NCBI GenBank assembly: GCA_001586965.3
Contig: LUCW03001986.1
Coordinates: 1-22,929, forward strand
Reading direction: 5' to 3'
Length of the DNA: 22,929 nucleotides
Source: Sphaeroforma sirkka
Lineage: Eukaryota; Opisthokonta; Ichthyosporea; Ichthyophonida
Shown one piece after another: positions 1 to 9,789 of the stretch. The notes beneath the pieces were generated by a model. The model saw only the letters and a list, made by a program, of their open reading frames with translations, was not told the origin of the DNA and did not search any database. Made by a program: the position numbers and the translations under genes. Position 1 is the stretch's first letter, and the number at the start of each line of letters is the position of its first letter.

Positions 1-118
1 TTTGGCGGCCTCCTTATCGATCAGTTTTTTGCCCGTTGGCCTTTTTTGTCCGCAAGCGATTGCTCGTAGTCGGTTACGGCTGGCACGCTCGATGCTCTAT
101 ACGGATTCTTGTTGGCAT
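1..118 (-). CDS. Possible start of an unknown minus-strand gene, cut by window edge
   Basis: An ATG at 116-118 on the minus strand opens a basic peptide beginning MPTRIRIEHR. After a one-base shift near position 87, the reading stays open to the window edge with a Lys/Arg-rich composition ending KLIDKEAAK. The fragment lies downstream of the fibre gene on the same strand, separated by an AT-rich (TA)n spacer at about 219-235 that could act as promoter. I recognise no family. The call rests only on an open reading with plausible composition and needs one frameshift, so it may be chance. Confidence 0.2.
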
Positions 119-243
119 TTTGACGCGTTGATCTGTACCACAAGTACAAACCTGATTAGAAGTGCGGCTGCGAATAATGGTATAAAATTCTGATGCATAA
201 TGATTTTAGTGTTGTTAATATATATATATATATAAGTTTAAAT

Positions 244-2131
244 TCACATCGACTTTAGCGCATCAGACTGACGTCTGATAATCTCAAACAAAATACACCT
301 CAGGTCGTTCCACTTAATATCGCGTGGATTGCCGTCCAGATCGCGATGGACCAGCATCGGGCAAATCTCGGCGACCTTGTCGGCGATCAGGCCACAATAC
401 TCGAGCTCCTCCGTCCTCTGCAGGGGTTCCGGTTGCGACTCAACCTTGGTCTCGGGTAGAGTTATAGCGGTAGCGGGTGCTGTGATGTGTGCTCTAAACG
501 GATTGTCCCCGGCGGTGTGCTTTTGTACCACCGATTCAGGTGCGCTAGACCCCGCGTTGTCCATCCGAACTTTCATTGGGGAGTGCGGCACGTGCACCGG
601 TTTGTTTGGGTTTATGTATGGTGCATGAACGGGCTCAGGTTCCGACTCGGTGTTCACATTGACGGTGGCCGCCACGTGTGGTGGTACGTCGCGCAGCGTG
701 ATGGGTTCAAGTAGCTTGAACAGCTTGGGTTCCAACTGCAGCACCTGTGCGACGACTGTATCCATCTCGCTGTCAGAAAAGGCCTCGATATCCATCTTTG
801 TTTCCTGCGCAGACGACCCGTACGTCACTTCAAACGTTGTGGGGTTGTAGTACAGTTTTGACGATCCGACAACATTGCGGACCTTGTTGATTGTAAGTCC
901 CGCAGGGCGTATATCGGCCTCGCCGTCAATATGACCCGGTGACAGCAGGATCGCACCCGCGTCTTCACCCTTTGGGTTGGTTGTAGAGCGCTTGCCAATA
1001 CAAATGCTCGCGAGCCCCTCGTCGATACGCGCACCCTCGCCCAGCGCAATGCTGTAGTCTACGGCAGCTGTGCTGCGCCCAATACTGACGGAATTTGCCG
1101 ACTGCGCATTACCCGCCTGTGTACCTACCGTACCCCCCCAATGGTGATGTGGCATTGACACAACCGATGTCGTGTCCACAGACTCGCTACCTCGCCTATC
1201 GCCTATAAATACGCTGCGGTCACCACCGTACTCGCCAGCAAGGTTCGGCCCGATCGCGACACACGTCCACACCCGTCCCGCGAGCCGCCATAACCCCTAT
1301 CCCAATGGTCCGAACCCCACTAACGGCATGGGCGCTGTTGTTCGCATCACCATCAAAACTCGAGCCCGCCCCGAGTCCAGTATACACACAGTCCTCCATA
1401 TCGGCTTTATTATGAGGCACACTGGTATTAGTATCGTAATCCGTCATCTTTACACCCGCGTACTCTCCCAGGCGTACAATGCCCCCCACCAAGCACCCAA
1501 TCTGTACCGTCGAATACCAGGTGGTCGTGCAGGCAGGGTGTGCCGGTTACTTCACTCATCGTCATCTCGGAAACAATATAGTCTTTGCCGTCAGCGCCCG
1601 TGGGACCCGTGGGACCAACCCTATCGGCGCCCTTGCTGCCGGTCGGCCCCACGGGCCCAGTATCCCCCGTGGGACCCTGGGCACCGGTAGGCCCTTGGCT
1701 ACCTGTTGGTCCGGTTGCACCCGTCGCTCCCGTACCGCCGCGTACTGCGGGTATGGTATATTCATCTCCCGGCAATGGAAACGCAGGGCTTTCGACAACA
1801 AATGTAAGTGTACCTTCACCAATTTCACCGGTTGCGTCAACAATACCCTTACCAATAAGTCCCGCACCCCTGGTCCGCCTCCAGTGTGCGAGTTAGTCCG
1901 TTGGTTAGCGTAAATGTCATGTCATCCCCATCTGCGGTCAGCGAAGCAATGCCTAGCGCCGGGACGGGGCCGACCAACTGAGAGGTGTTATCGTTTAGAT
2001 GTACAGTGAGAACCCCGCTGCATCCATCGTAAATGTATCAACCCCCACGCCTGGGGCAGCACCCGATCCCATATTGCCATCGGGTCCCGTGGGTCCGCGG
2101 AGTTTAGGGACATGAATCGTCGACCCGTCGT
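244..2131 (-). pseudogene. Fibre-like protein, C-terminal part: collagen repeats, YadA-type head repeats, S74 chaperone
   Basis: This is the downstream half of a minus-strand gene whose 5' half is at 9790-10237; the LTR retrotransposon separates them. Reading from 2131 down there is a short collagen-like start (GPTGPDGNMG), a frameshift near 2015, a beta-rich stretch, a second frameshift near 1870, then a clear Gly-X-Y run at about 1570-1740 ([19 protein letters not shown]). Another shift near 1485 leads into YadA-like head repeats (SVSIG, SIALGEGA, SICIG) at about 960-1250. The last 180 residues match the S74 intramolecular chaperone of phage tail spikes and giant-virus fibres: a Ser in SSAQETK at the expected self-cleavage point, then GLIADKVAEICP and a C-terminal helix. 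The chaperone normally trimerises the fibre and cuts itself off. The product would be a virion or surface fibre. At least four single-base shifts plus the insertion make it non-functional as written, though some shifts may be sequence errors. Confidence 0.8.
2128..2131. repeat. Left target-site duplication TCGT of the LTR retrotransposon
   Basis: TCGT lies immediately before the TG start of the 5' LTR and recurs at 9786-9789 immediately after the CA end of the 3' LTR. Removing the element and one copy joins the two fibre-gene halves in frame (reading ...VLDDGSTIHVPKLRG), which supports the boundaries. Confidence 0.85.
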
Positions 2132-2730
2132 TGTAGAAATACGGCCTCCGGTCAGTCTAAAATATCAAGATCAATTGAGATAATACATTGGTTTTTTATT
2201 TGTATTTTAAATAATTTAGTACAAGCTCTTTTTTTCCAATATTTCCAAAGTGTTCTAAATTCACTTTGATGGCTCCAATAGCCTGAGTATTTGGTATGAC
2301 TCATCTACTTGGACCTATTTGAGACATTAGTAGATGTAGGATATTATAAACTAAATTTTATAATCTCCGAACTACTACTTATAGATTTTGGTCCTCCCGC
2401 CAATCTCAAAATCCAATAAGTCTTTTTTTCTTTTTTTAACTTTTCTTCAGATGGAACTTTATTTATATCAGCTAATGTATTAACGTGACTTACGTTATTA
2501 TGTCTATTTACAAATTAGGCAAGTGGTCATGAACACTTAGTACTTCTAGTGAAAATTATTCAATAAAGAACAGCTAGAGGTACGCCCTGTGTGATCGAGG
2601 ATATTTAGGCTCTTAACAAGAGGCAGTCCCGATCATTTCTTACACAAGCTACCACTGCTAAATCTAACTGACTAAATTGTATTTTAGTTTAATATAGTTT
2701 GAAACCTAGTAATTTCCATCGAAGTTTACA
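2132..2730 (+). repeat. 5' LTR
   Basis: 599 bp, starting TGTAGAAATACGGCC and ending CCATCGAAGTTTACA. It aligns end to end with 9189-9785 and 20855-21445. Differences from the 3' LTR are almost entirely length changes in T or C runs. It should hold the element's promoter and polyadenylation signal; ATTCAATAAAG near 2558-2568 is a candidate polyadenylation site. Confidence 0.95.
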
Positions 2731-2810
2731 TATTTTTTCAGTTATTTAGTAGTTACAGTAGTGTACTGCTTCTAGACTGTCTGACATCGATTTACTATCC
2801 AGCAAATACT

Positions 2811-4845
2811 ATGGCTAAGGGTACTTCTAAAGGCAAGGGAGCCGCTAGCTCTAAGCCTGCTAAGCCTGCCGAGGTTCCTGAGGTCCCTGTGGAAACACCT
2901 AGCCTGTCTGGAGTTGAGCCTGCCGAGGATACTGTTGGGGAAGCAAATTCTGAGGTTGGTACAGAGGATTATTCTGAGGATGACTCGTCGGATCCTAAAG
3001 CCTTGGAAGAAGAGGTATCTACTACCGCGGAAAGGCTCGCCAGCGTCCGTGTATCACCTAGGAGTGAAGCTCAGGACCCCAGCTTGCCCCCCTGACCACG
3101 TGCCGTCAAATATTGGGGATAAATGTCGAAAGGCTGGAAAATTCGTGGATACGAATGTCGGGGCATTATAACTCCACATCTAAAGGACACTCCAGCACAA
3201 ATCCGGCGTGAAAAGGAAGTATTGGACCTGTCCGAAAATTTCGGTTTCGCCATCGATGGAGAAGCCATTCCATTCAGCTCAAATCTTGGGGCCGAAGCTG
3301 AGGACGCCATAACTCGACAACGAGTGGTTGGATCCTCTCAATCTCGACGCCAATTGAACCGCACTGAAGCGCTCTTGAAGGAGCTAGCGGCAGCAGCAGT
3401 TGTGGACCCCTCTATCGTGTCCCACTTGGCTGATATTCTTCCTATACCGAAGAAGAAAAAAAATTCGGGCCGGGTTTCGAACCCGAGACCTACTGGTTTA
3501 CCAGCCAGTATGTTTACCACTAAGCCAGTTACCACTGGCGAGAGATAATATTTCAAAATTTAATCTCTATAGCTCTGATGCTACCATCGACCATCCTCTT
3601 GACAAACCTAACCCTGTCAGAGGATATGATCGTATGGAACTCGATGAGGCTTACCATCCTCGTAATATCGACCCTCATTTGCCAACTAACCCTGGTAATC
3701 ACGATTTTGGCAATCGCTACACCAGTACCTCGTTAGAGAGTTCCCGCTCTAATCCTGAGGATGAGGAAGTGAGAACCAGACATACTCGTCTCAGGCTATT
3801 ACGCTCTGGTATGCAAGTCCTTGAGGACCGTCTATTGAATGACTCTGACCTTGACGATAGGAAAGCGGATAACATTCGCTATCTAATCGATAACAAGAGA
3901 AAGGAAATAGACACCATCTTGGCACTAGCAGCCCGTAGCACTGAGCATGAGCCTCGTGAACACTTAGAACCAAGCTTTATAAAGCAGCTAGGTAACGCGC
4001 AGGCTGAGGTCGATTTCTCTACTAATGAGAGTACAGTGGAGACACTGAAGGCCTTCGACCAACTTAAGGAGTCTGCCAGCCTTAGGGATAAGCAGATGAT
4101 GAATGCCTTTATTCATTTCTGTGAGCCAGGTGAATGGCGAACTATCTTGAAGGCTCATGAGCCCAACTGGAAAGCCCTACCCTGGCACCAGTTGCGTGAT
4201 AATATACTTAACACCTTTTTTTGAAGATGCACGTGACCGTGAACTTCTAGAGTCTCGCAAGTTCTTTGCGAACGATACCACTATTCGAGGTGCTCTAGCT
4301 CATATGACACATATGAATACTCGGATGGGTGGTCGTACCTATACTGGCGAATATTTATTAATTTGTCAGATGATGGAGACTCTGGGAGCTAACCTCTTTA
4401 AGAAAGTCAATGATGACATCATCGCCTATGGTGATTTGCGATCTATGCCTTGGTCTGTCTTTGAGAAGATAGTACACAAGCATACCAATTCCTCTACTAG
4501 AGTACTTAGTACCACGAGCTACACCCAGCCCACTAAGCGAAACGCAGTAGAGACTAATACTGCGCGTAGTACTAAAAAAACCTCGCACTACTACTGGAGG
4601 GGGGGTACTGGCTCTACTTCTACCGAACCGAAAGGTGATAAAAGGTGAGAGCGCCTTGCAAGAAGTGTGGTTACAACCTCACAAAACGTAATGGCAAGTG
4701 GAATGGTAGACACGACCCTGTTAAGTGTGCACCAGGCAAGCCAGATTTTGGACACTATATGAAAGAGTGTGCTACTTGCAAGGGTACTAACGGTTGGCAC
4801 AAAGAGGATTGCAAGGACTTACCCGACGTCCAAGTTAAGCACTGA
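2811..4845 (+). pseudogene. gag: Retrotransposon gag (capsid/nucleocapsid), frameshifted
   Basis: ATG at 2811, 80 bp after the 5' LTR, opens an acidic, Ser/Pro/Glu-rich N-terminal region. Coding continues through a C-run shift near 3090, is interrupted by the tRNA-like insertion at about 3463-3540, resumes in a new frame to about 4224, shifts again at a T run near 4217, and again near 4640. The middle is helical and charged, as expected for a capsid. The last segment (4645-4845) is Cys/His-rich: CKKCGYN..., a central H...C spacing, then CATCKGTNGWHKEDC, which resembles two zinc knuckles for RNA binding. Gag would form the virus-like particle in the cytoplasm. Without the insertion and the four one-base shifts it would be a single protein of about 640 residues. 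Assignment rests on position and the zinc-binding end; the capsid itself is not recognisable by eye. Confidence 0.75.
3463..3540 (-). repeat. tRNA-like sequence (tRNA pseudogene or SINE head) inside gag, antisense
   Basis: Read on the minus strand, 3517-3527 gives TGGCTTAGTGG, an excellent pol III A box, and 3473-3483 gives GGTTCGAAACC, a perfect B box, 44 nt apart as in an intron-less tRNA. The T arm (stem TCGGG/CCCGG, loop TTCGAAA) and an anticodon-type stem TACTGG/CCAGTA are intact. The anticodon loop has 8 nt (CTGGTAAA, reading Thr GGT if one A is extra). The acceptor strands do not pair, so this is not a working tRNA. A run of eight T follows its 3' end, a pol III terminator. It sits where gag changes frame, so it looks inserted. 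Similar ATATTC/ATATTTC strings on either side are weak candidates for a target duplication. Confidence 0.7.
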
Positions 4846-4955
4846 CAGTACCATATGTGCGCACTAGAGCAAGATTATGAGAAAATGTTCAATAAAATCT
4901 ATACCAAAGGAGATGAACGTATCTTTCAAACAGTTTTCGTAAATGGAAAAAAGTT

Positions 4956-5738
4956 ATGGCACTATTTGATCCAGGGGCTGAAGTCTCTGCTATCTCATGC
5001 CGAGTAGCCTACGCTACAGATATGGCTGTCCATAACGAAACAACTGATTTAATCTTGGGAAATGGCAAAGTTACTACTTGCGAACAAGCCATTGACTATG
5101 CACACATAATGCTGTCAGATAGAAGAGAAGTGAAGACTCACCTAATCGTTACTGACATGTCTCAGAAATACGATTTAATTATAGGTATGACTGATCTTCT
5201 CAGTTTAGGTATAACACTCACTGGTCTGCCTAATGGGCTAGACCCGAATAAAGATCAGTCAGATGATAATATGTTAAAGATACCTAAACCTCCGGAAGGT
5301 GAAGCAAAGGATATGATTCCGCACTTCACCGATATAATTATGGACTTAATTATACAAAACAGGAAGATTGCAATAACTGACTGGTGTATGTTTAAGTTCT
5401 CTAATGGGTACGTTAGACTTGACTTAACAAACGTCGACTTCTCTAAGTTAAAGTGTCCTTCACATAACTACGTGAGTTGGAGACACAAAGACGTTGTCAA
5501 AACCCAAATCGAAGATTGGTTAAAACAGGGTCTAATTGAAATCAATTATGATGCAACCCCAGTTAACTTAGCTCTCTTAGCGGTCGATCAATATAAATCT
5601 GATGGAACGTTTAGTAAAACAAGAGTAGTACTAGACCTGTCGCCAATCAACAAACTAATTCCGCAACATAGTTTTCCCTTACCTAAGATAAGCGAGATAC
5701 TACGCAAAATGGAGGTGCGACTATCTTTTCCAAGATAG
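4956..5738 (+). CDS. pol: Pol N-terminus: retropepsin-like protease and start of reverse transcriptase
   Basis: The first 90 residues resemble a retroviral-type aspartic protease: ALFDPGAEVSAIS at the active-site loop and LIIGMTDL matching the second conserved (I/L)(I/L)G-D-L block. The catalytic triplet reads D-P-G instead of the usual D-S/T-G. From about residue 150 comes the linker and RT finger region (KQGLIEINYDATPVN, TRVVLDLSPINK, FPLPKISEILRKM), typical of Ty3/gypsy RT. The reading then breaks near 5712, where a one-base change carries RT into the frame of the next segment (FSKIDLKAAFHQLQI). The residues just before 4956 are open in this frame without a clear start, so the protein may be made by frameshifting from gag. 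Confidence 0.85.
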   Translation: MALFDPGAEVSAISCRVAYATDMAVHNETTDLILGNGKVTTCEQAIDYAHIMLSDRREVKTHLIVTDMSQKYDLIIGMTDLLSLGITLTGLPNGLDPNKDQSDDNMLKIPKPPEGEAKDMIPHFTDIIMDLIIQNRKIAITDWCMFKFSNGYVRLDLTNVDFSKLKCPSHNYVSWRHKDVVKTQIEDWLKQGLIEINYDATPVNLALLAVDQYKSDGTFSKTRVVLDLSPINKLIPQHSFPLPKISEILRKMEVRLSFPR

Positions 5739-6586
5739 ACTTAAAAGCTGCATTCCATCAACTACAGATATATGAGCCTCATAGGAAATACTTTTCCTTT
5801 ACTTGGCAAGGTAAGAAGTACCAGTTTAAAGGTGCACCTGAAGGCTTACACATGTTACCTTCTTTCTTCCAACAAGTTATGATGGAACTATTTGCGGACC
5901 TGTCGTATAACGTATCAGTCTATTTAGATGATATAGTTATCTTTACAAAGACAGCACATGAACATGCTAAACTCGTTAAAGAAGTCTTAAAGCGACTTAA
6001 TCATGCTAAACTTAAGATTAACGAAGACAAGTGTTCTTTTGCTAAAGATACTATACACTTACTTGGCTACAAAGTATCTGCAGCAGGGGTAGAAATTGAT
6101 CCTGGCAAGAAACAGTTTCTGTTGGATTTATCAACACCAATTACTGGAAGAGATGTGAACTCTGTGTGTGGGTTTGTTAACTTCTTCTCGGATTCGGTAC
6201 CGCATCTTTCTCATTACTTAAAGCCTTTCAGTCACCTACGGCTGCACAAAGGACCTTTGGGAAAGCTTTGGACTAAAGAATGTGATGATGCATTTAAACT
6301 AGTCAAAAGTAAAGTAATGGACGCACCCATCATGCAGTACCCTGTGGATGGTGTCCCATTCCAAGTAGCAACCGACGCTTCAGATCGAGCGGTAGGTGGA
6401 GTGCTTTACCAAACGATAAATGGTAAACCGCGCTACATACAATTCTTTAGCAAGAGTTATAATAAGAGTCAACGGAATTACCCTACCGTTAAACAAGAGC
6501 TCCTTGCTATAGTTACTGCGCTAAGACAGTTTAAAGACTACCTTTATGGAAGTTACTTTACTGTCGCCTGTGATCAAAGTCTTTAA
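5712..6586 (+). CDS. pol: Pol middle: reverse transcriptase catalytic core and RNase H
   Basis: This segment continues RT in a shifted frame: IDLKAAFHQ holds the first catalytic Asp, and YLDDIVIF at 5921-5944 is the YXDD box with the other two. Downstream LLGYKVSAAGVEIDPGK and the thumb/connection region are typical of Ty3/gypsy. RNase H follows: VATDASDRAVGGVLYQ (first acid), KQELLAIVTALRQFKDYL (second acid) and FTVACDQSL, corresponding to the usual TDHKSL box. A shift at 6580-6590 moves the end of RNase H into the next segment. Together these copy the element's RNA into DNA and remove the RNA strand in the particle. All key acidic residues I can see are kept. Confidence 0.92.
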
Positions 6587-6600
6587 CATACTTAAAAGAT

Positions 6601-7320
6601 ATGAACCCTGATTCACAGTTGGTGAGCCGCTGGCATGACATTATTGCCAAGTTCGCTTTTAATATAACACACATTCCAGGAATACATAACCATCTTCCTG
6701 ACATGCTCTCTCGACTTGTGCCCGACTACCAGAAAACAGTCAAAGAGTTATTAGCAACCGATTGGATGCTAAATAAGAAATGGTTTAACCTCGCTCAATC
6801 ACGATGGGGTCCATTTACTGTTGATATGTTCGCCGCAGAACATAACAAACAGGTTTCTGAATATAGGTCGTTGACTCATCCTAAAGGTGATGCATTTCAG
6901 CTTGACTTATCAAAGCATAATGCGTGGGCTAACCCACCTTGTCAACTTATCGCACAGTTGTTAAATTATGTTAATATTACTAAATCTACCATTACGCTGT
7001 GTTGTCCCTTACGTAACTCCGACCCATGGATACGTGATTTAATTAATATGATTCAAGACGAACCTATTTATGTCGACCGTGAAACCGACACGTTCTTGTA
7101 TCAGGGATCCTATTCTATTAAGAAGACGCCTTGGAAACACACCATTGTTTGTCGCATCGGTCCTGCAGGTACCACTAAGTGGAAACCTCAACCGAATTCT
7201 TAGCTAAACTAGAGGAGTCTAAAGAGTTTGAACAAAAGCTCAAGACTCGTACAACACATGCACCCAACAAGATTGCAGTCGAGGTAATGCCGATTGAAAC
7301 GGCATTAGATCGTAAAAAAC
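6601..7320 (+). CDS. pol: Pol: end of RNase H plus a Dam-like (DIRS-type) module
   Basis: The first 35 residues finish RNase H (VSRWHDIIAKF, HIPGIHNHLPDMLSRL). They are followed by about 120 residues in the pattern seen after RNase H in DIRS-type elements and related to Dam methylase: WGPFTVDMFAAEHN, DAFQLDLSKHN, WANPPCQLIAQLL and a PLRNSDPWIRDL block. NPPC matches the methylase NPP(Y/F/W) signature with Cys in the last place. After a shift near 7200, coding continues to about 7320 as a charged linker into the integrase. The module's role in retrotransposons is unknown. Its presence between RNase H and integrase in an LTR element is the unusual point; the similarity is judged by eye. Confidence 0.7.
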
Positions 7321-8441
7321 ATGGAACTAGCTAAGGCCATGGATCAAAGACTCAAAACTCTAAGAGAACCTGAAGCTCGCACTCAACTACTTAAAGCGCT
7401 GCTTAAAGAACAGCCAGGAGTTGCGAAACAACTGAAGAAGATACTTCAACAATCTAATGTTGTCAATTATGTATCTCAGGAGTCTACCCCTCCTGATACT
7501 GAGGTTGCCCTTTCCAACAGGACTATGGTTCATCCAGCCAGCGTTACGCAGAATCTGACTGACTTAGAGGAGCTCGAAAGTAGAGTTAAAATTATACATA
7601 ATTTAACGCATCGAGCATATGAGCATACTTATAAAATGGCTATTCGTGCAGGGCTTGATCACCCGGCGCTGAAAGAAACCATACGTGAAGTATACCGACG
7701 CTGTACTGATTGTGAAAAGAACCAGATCAAGCGATACGGTTGGGCACCCCTAAAAAGTGTGACAGAAGACCAACCGATGCGCCGAGTCATAGTCGATTTG
7801 GTTAAACTCCCGCGATCCAAGCATACTGGCGATGTATATATCTGTCATTTCTTATGTGTGGCTTCGGGCTATAACTTGCTTTATGCAATACCGAACAAAC
7901 GTCCACAAACAGTGGCAGAATTATGCTATCACGTCTTTAATGACTTCGGTTTCCCCGAGTACTATGTTCTGATAACGGTAGTGAGTTTTGTACCGACGTA
8001 ATGGAGGCACTTATACTCGTATCAGGCATGACCCATAGGCGTGGTGTTCCTTACAAACCTCAAACGCAGGGTGCAAATGAGACACGTCATAGAGAGCTTA
8101 AGAAACTCTTGCGTACCGCACTAGACGACGTTGAGGATATGTGGCCTTATCATTTGAAATGGGTTCAGACTCAAATGAATAACTGCATGAATCCTCAAAC
8201 TGGAACACTCCCGTTTCACTATTTCTTTGGCCGCTATAGTGAATTACAAGCAACGTTTGATAAAACTGCGCCCGAGAAACACGCTACCCCGTGGCTACAA
8301 AAAAGATCGAGCATATGCAGAACGTTGTTTACCCCTGTTTACTCGAGCACAAGAATCGCGTCCTACTTAAAGCGTATGACCGATGGAATAACACTAAGAA
8401 CATTGTTCAGTTCAAAGTCGGCGATTACGTTAACATTATAA
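7321..8441 (+). CDS. pol: Pol: integrase with HHCC zinc finger and DDE core
   Basis: An N-terminal zinc-binding pattern (LTHRAYEHTYKMA... RRCTDCEKN, H-X3-H and C-X2-C) is followed by the integrase catalytic core. The first Asp lies in RVIVDLVKLP near 7795. The second is in SDNGSEF at 7968-7988, readable after a one-base shift near 7966. The Glu follows GVPYKPQTQGANE at about 8080. All three catalytic acids are therefore kept, and only the reading frame is broken. The core ends near 8270 (MNPQTGTLPFHYFFG). A shift near 8300 at an A run carries the protein into the C-terminal segment. Integrase inserts the cDNA into the chromosome. Confidence 0.88.
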
Positions 8442-9061
8442 ATCGAAACGCCTACGTTACCGAACTCTCTTCTAAGACGATAGGACCTTTTGTTATTTCC
8501 TACCATGATGAGAAGAGTGATACTTACGAAGTGAATAACATTGATGGTACTAGCGCAACCAATCTAGGCACTCACCGTATCCCTACCTCCGAACTCTCAT
8601 TCGCTCGCTCATTTGATTCTGATATACCAGTTATGGAGTCACAAGTCAAAGATATAATTGATAAAACATCCGAAGACGGTTACACTTACTACAAGACCCG
8701 TTTCATGGATGGGACAGTAGCTTGGCTAACCTCCGATGCATTTCGTGAATCTCGCGACTTTCTTCGTATCTTTAATAAGAAATGGAATAAGCGTTTACAT
8801 AAGAACACACGAGATAAACGAAAAGGGTTTCCTCAGGTGACTACAAACCCTGACGGATCTGAAATTCCCTATTTGCCACCTACTTCCTACGTGACTAAAC
8901 TTTCTGATCTGCTTACCAACAGTGCAGAAAATTGTTCAAACTTACCTAATGAAGAACAGCCTTTGGCTAATACCTTACCAAATAATAAACGTAAGGCGCC
9001 TACATCGGAAATGGTTACTGGACCAAATACTAAACGACATAGAGTACAACATGAGTCTTGA
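8291..9061 (+). CDS. pol: Pol C-terminus: integrase GPY/F-type and chromodomain-like tail
   Basis: This segment starts with the helical end of integrase, then FKVGDYVNIINR and SKTIGPFVISYH, which correspond to the SH3-like GPY/F module near the end of Ty3/gypsy integrases. About 60 residues later comes a chromodomain-like block: VKDIIDKTSEDG, YYKTRFMDGTVAWLTSDAF and a final helix LRIFNKKW, with the aromatic spacing of chromodomains that bind methylated histone tails and target insertion. The tail is Lys/Arg-rich with KRK and KRHR stretches that could act as nuclear localisation signals. The same region is duplicated at 20274-20727 with a few substitutions and an intact frame in both copies. 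Confidence 0.85.
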   Translation: MATKKIEHMQNVVYPCLLEHKNRVLLKAYDRWNNTKNIVQFKVGDYVNIINRNAYVTELSSKTIGPFVISYHDEKSDTYEVNNIDGTSATNLGTHRIPTSELSFARSFDSDIPVMESQVKDIIDKTSEDGYTYYKTRFMDGTVAWLTSDAFRESRDFLRIFNKKWNKRLHKNTRDKRKGFPQVTTNPDGSEIPYLPPTSYVTKLSDLLTNSAENCSNLPNEEQPLANTLPNNKRKAPTSEMVTGPNTKRHRVQHES

Positions 9062-9188
9062 ACTCGTACATATAGGCACATACTTACTCGATAAGTCATG
9101 ACCGAAACCGTTTTTTACTTTGGTTTTCGCTTTACCAACTAGATCGTATCTTAACGTACGTTCGTAGTTCTAAAAGCTACTGGGGCTA

Positions 9189-9785
9189 TGTAGAAATACG
9201 GCCTCCGGTCAGTCTAAAATATCAAGATCAATTGAGATAATACATTGGTTTTATTTGTATTTTAAATAATTTAGTACAAGCTCTTTTTCCAATATTTCCA
9301 AAGTGTTCTAAATTCACTTTGATGGCTCCAATAGCCTGAGTATTTGGTATGACTCATCTACTTGGACCTATTTGAGACATTAGTAGATGTAGGATATTAT
9401 AAACTAAATTTTATAATCTCCGAACTACTACTTATAGATTTTGGTCCTCCCGCCAATCTCCAAAATCCAATAAGTCTTTTTTTTTTTTTTTAACTTTTCT
9501 TCAGATGGAACTTTATTTATATCAGCTAATGTATTAACGTGACTTACGTTATTATGTCTATTTACAAATTAGGCAAGTGGTCATGAACACTTAGTACTTC
9601 TAGTGAAAATTATTCAATAAAGAACAGCTAGAGGTACGCCCTGTGTGATCGAGGATATTTAGGCTCTTAACAAGAGGCAGTCCCGATCATTTCTTACACA
9701 AGCTACCACTGCTAAATCCTAACTGACTAAATTGTATTTTAGTTTAATATAGTTTGAAACCTAGTAATTTCCATCGAAGTTTACA
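9189..9785 (+). repeat. 3' LTR
   Basis: 597 bp, end to end with 2132-2730. One substitution falls inside a T-rich run and the rest of the differences are one- or two-base indels in T or C runs or adjacent bases. The purine-containing string ACTGGGGCTA immediately upstream is the expected position of the polypurine tract. Confidence 0.95.
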
Positions 9786-9789
9786 TCGT
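9786..9789. repeat. Right target-site duplication TCGT
   Basis: Matches 2128-2131 and directly follows the CA end of the 3' LTR. Confidence 0.85.

Larger units (their letters stand above)
2132..9785 (+). mobile_element. Ty3/gypsy-type LTR retrotransposon, full length, inserted in the fibre gene
   Basis: A 7654-bp element with near-identical LTRs (2132-2730 and 9189-9785) that start TG and end CA, flanked by the 4-bp duplication TCGT. Order of domains on the plus strand is gag with zinc-knuckle-like cysteines, aspartic protease, reverse transcriptase, RNase H, a Dam-like module, HHCC/DDE integrase and a chromodomain-like tail. RT-RH before INT is the Ty3/gypsy order, and the chromodomain-like end suggests a chromovirus. 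The near-identity of the LTRs points to a recent insertion. A second, truncated copy lies at 20274-21445. I could not identify a convincing tRNA primer-binding site in the first 60 bases after the 5' LTR, so priming may be unusual. Several one-base shifts break gag and pol as written. Confidence 0.93.

Noticed and set aside
1585..1896. Plus-strand Pro/Val-rich ORF across the collagen region
   Set aside because: It is the complement of the Gly-Pro-Thr repeats on the minus strand; the minus reading has the collagen pattern and the S74 context.
2731..2790. Primer-binding site after the 5' LTR
   Set aside because: No TGG-type sequence resembling a tRNA 3' end is present, and I could not show self-priming complementarity by eye.
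3463..3540. Functional tRNA gene
   Set aside because: The A and B boxes are good, but the acceptor strands do not pair and the anticodon loop has eight bases; described as tRNA-like instead.
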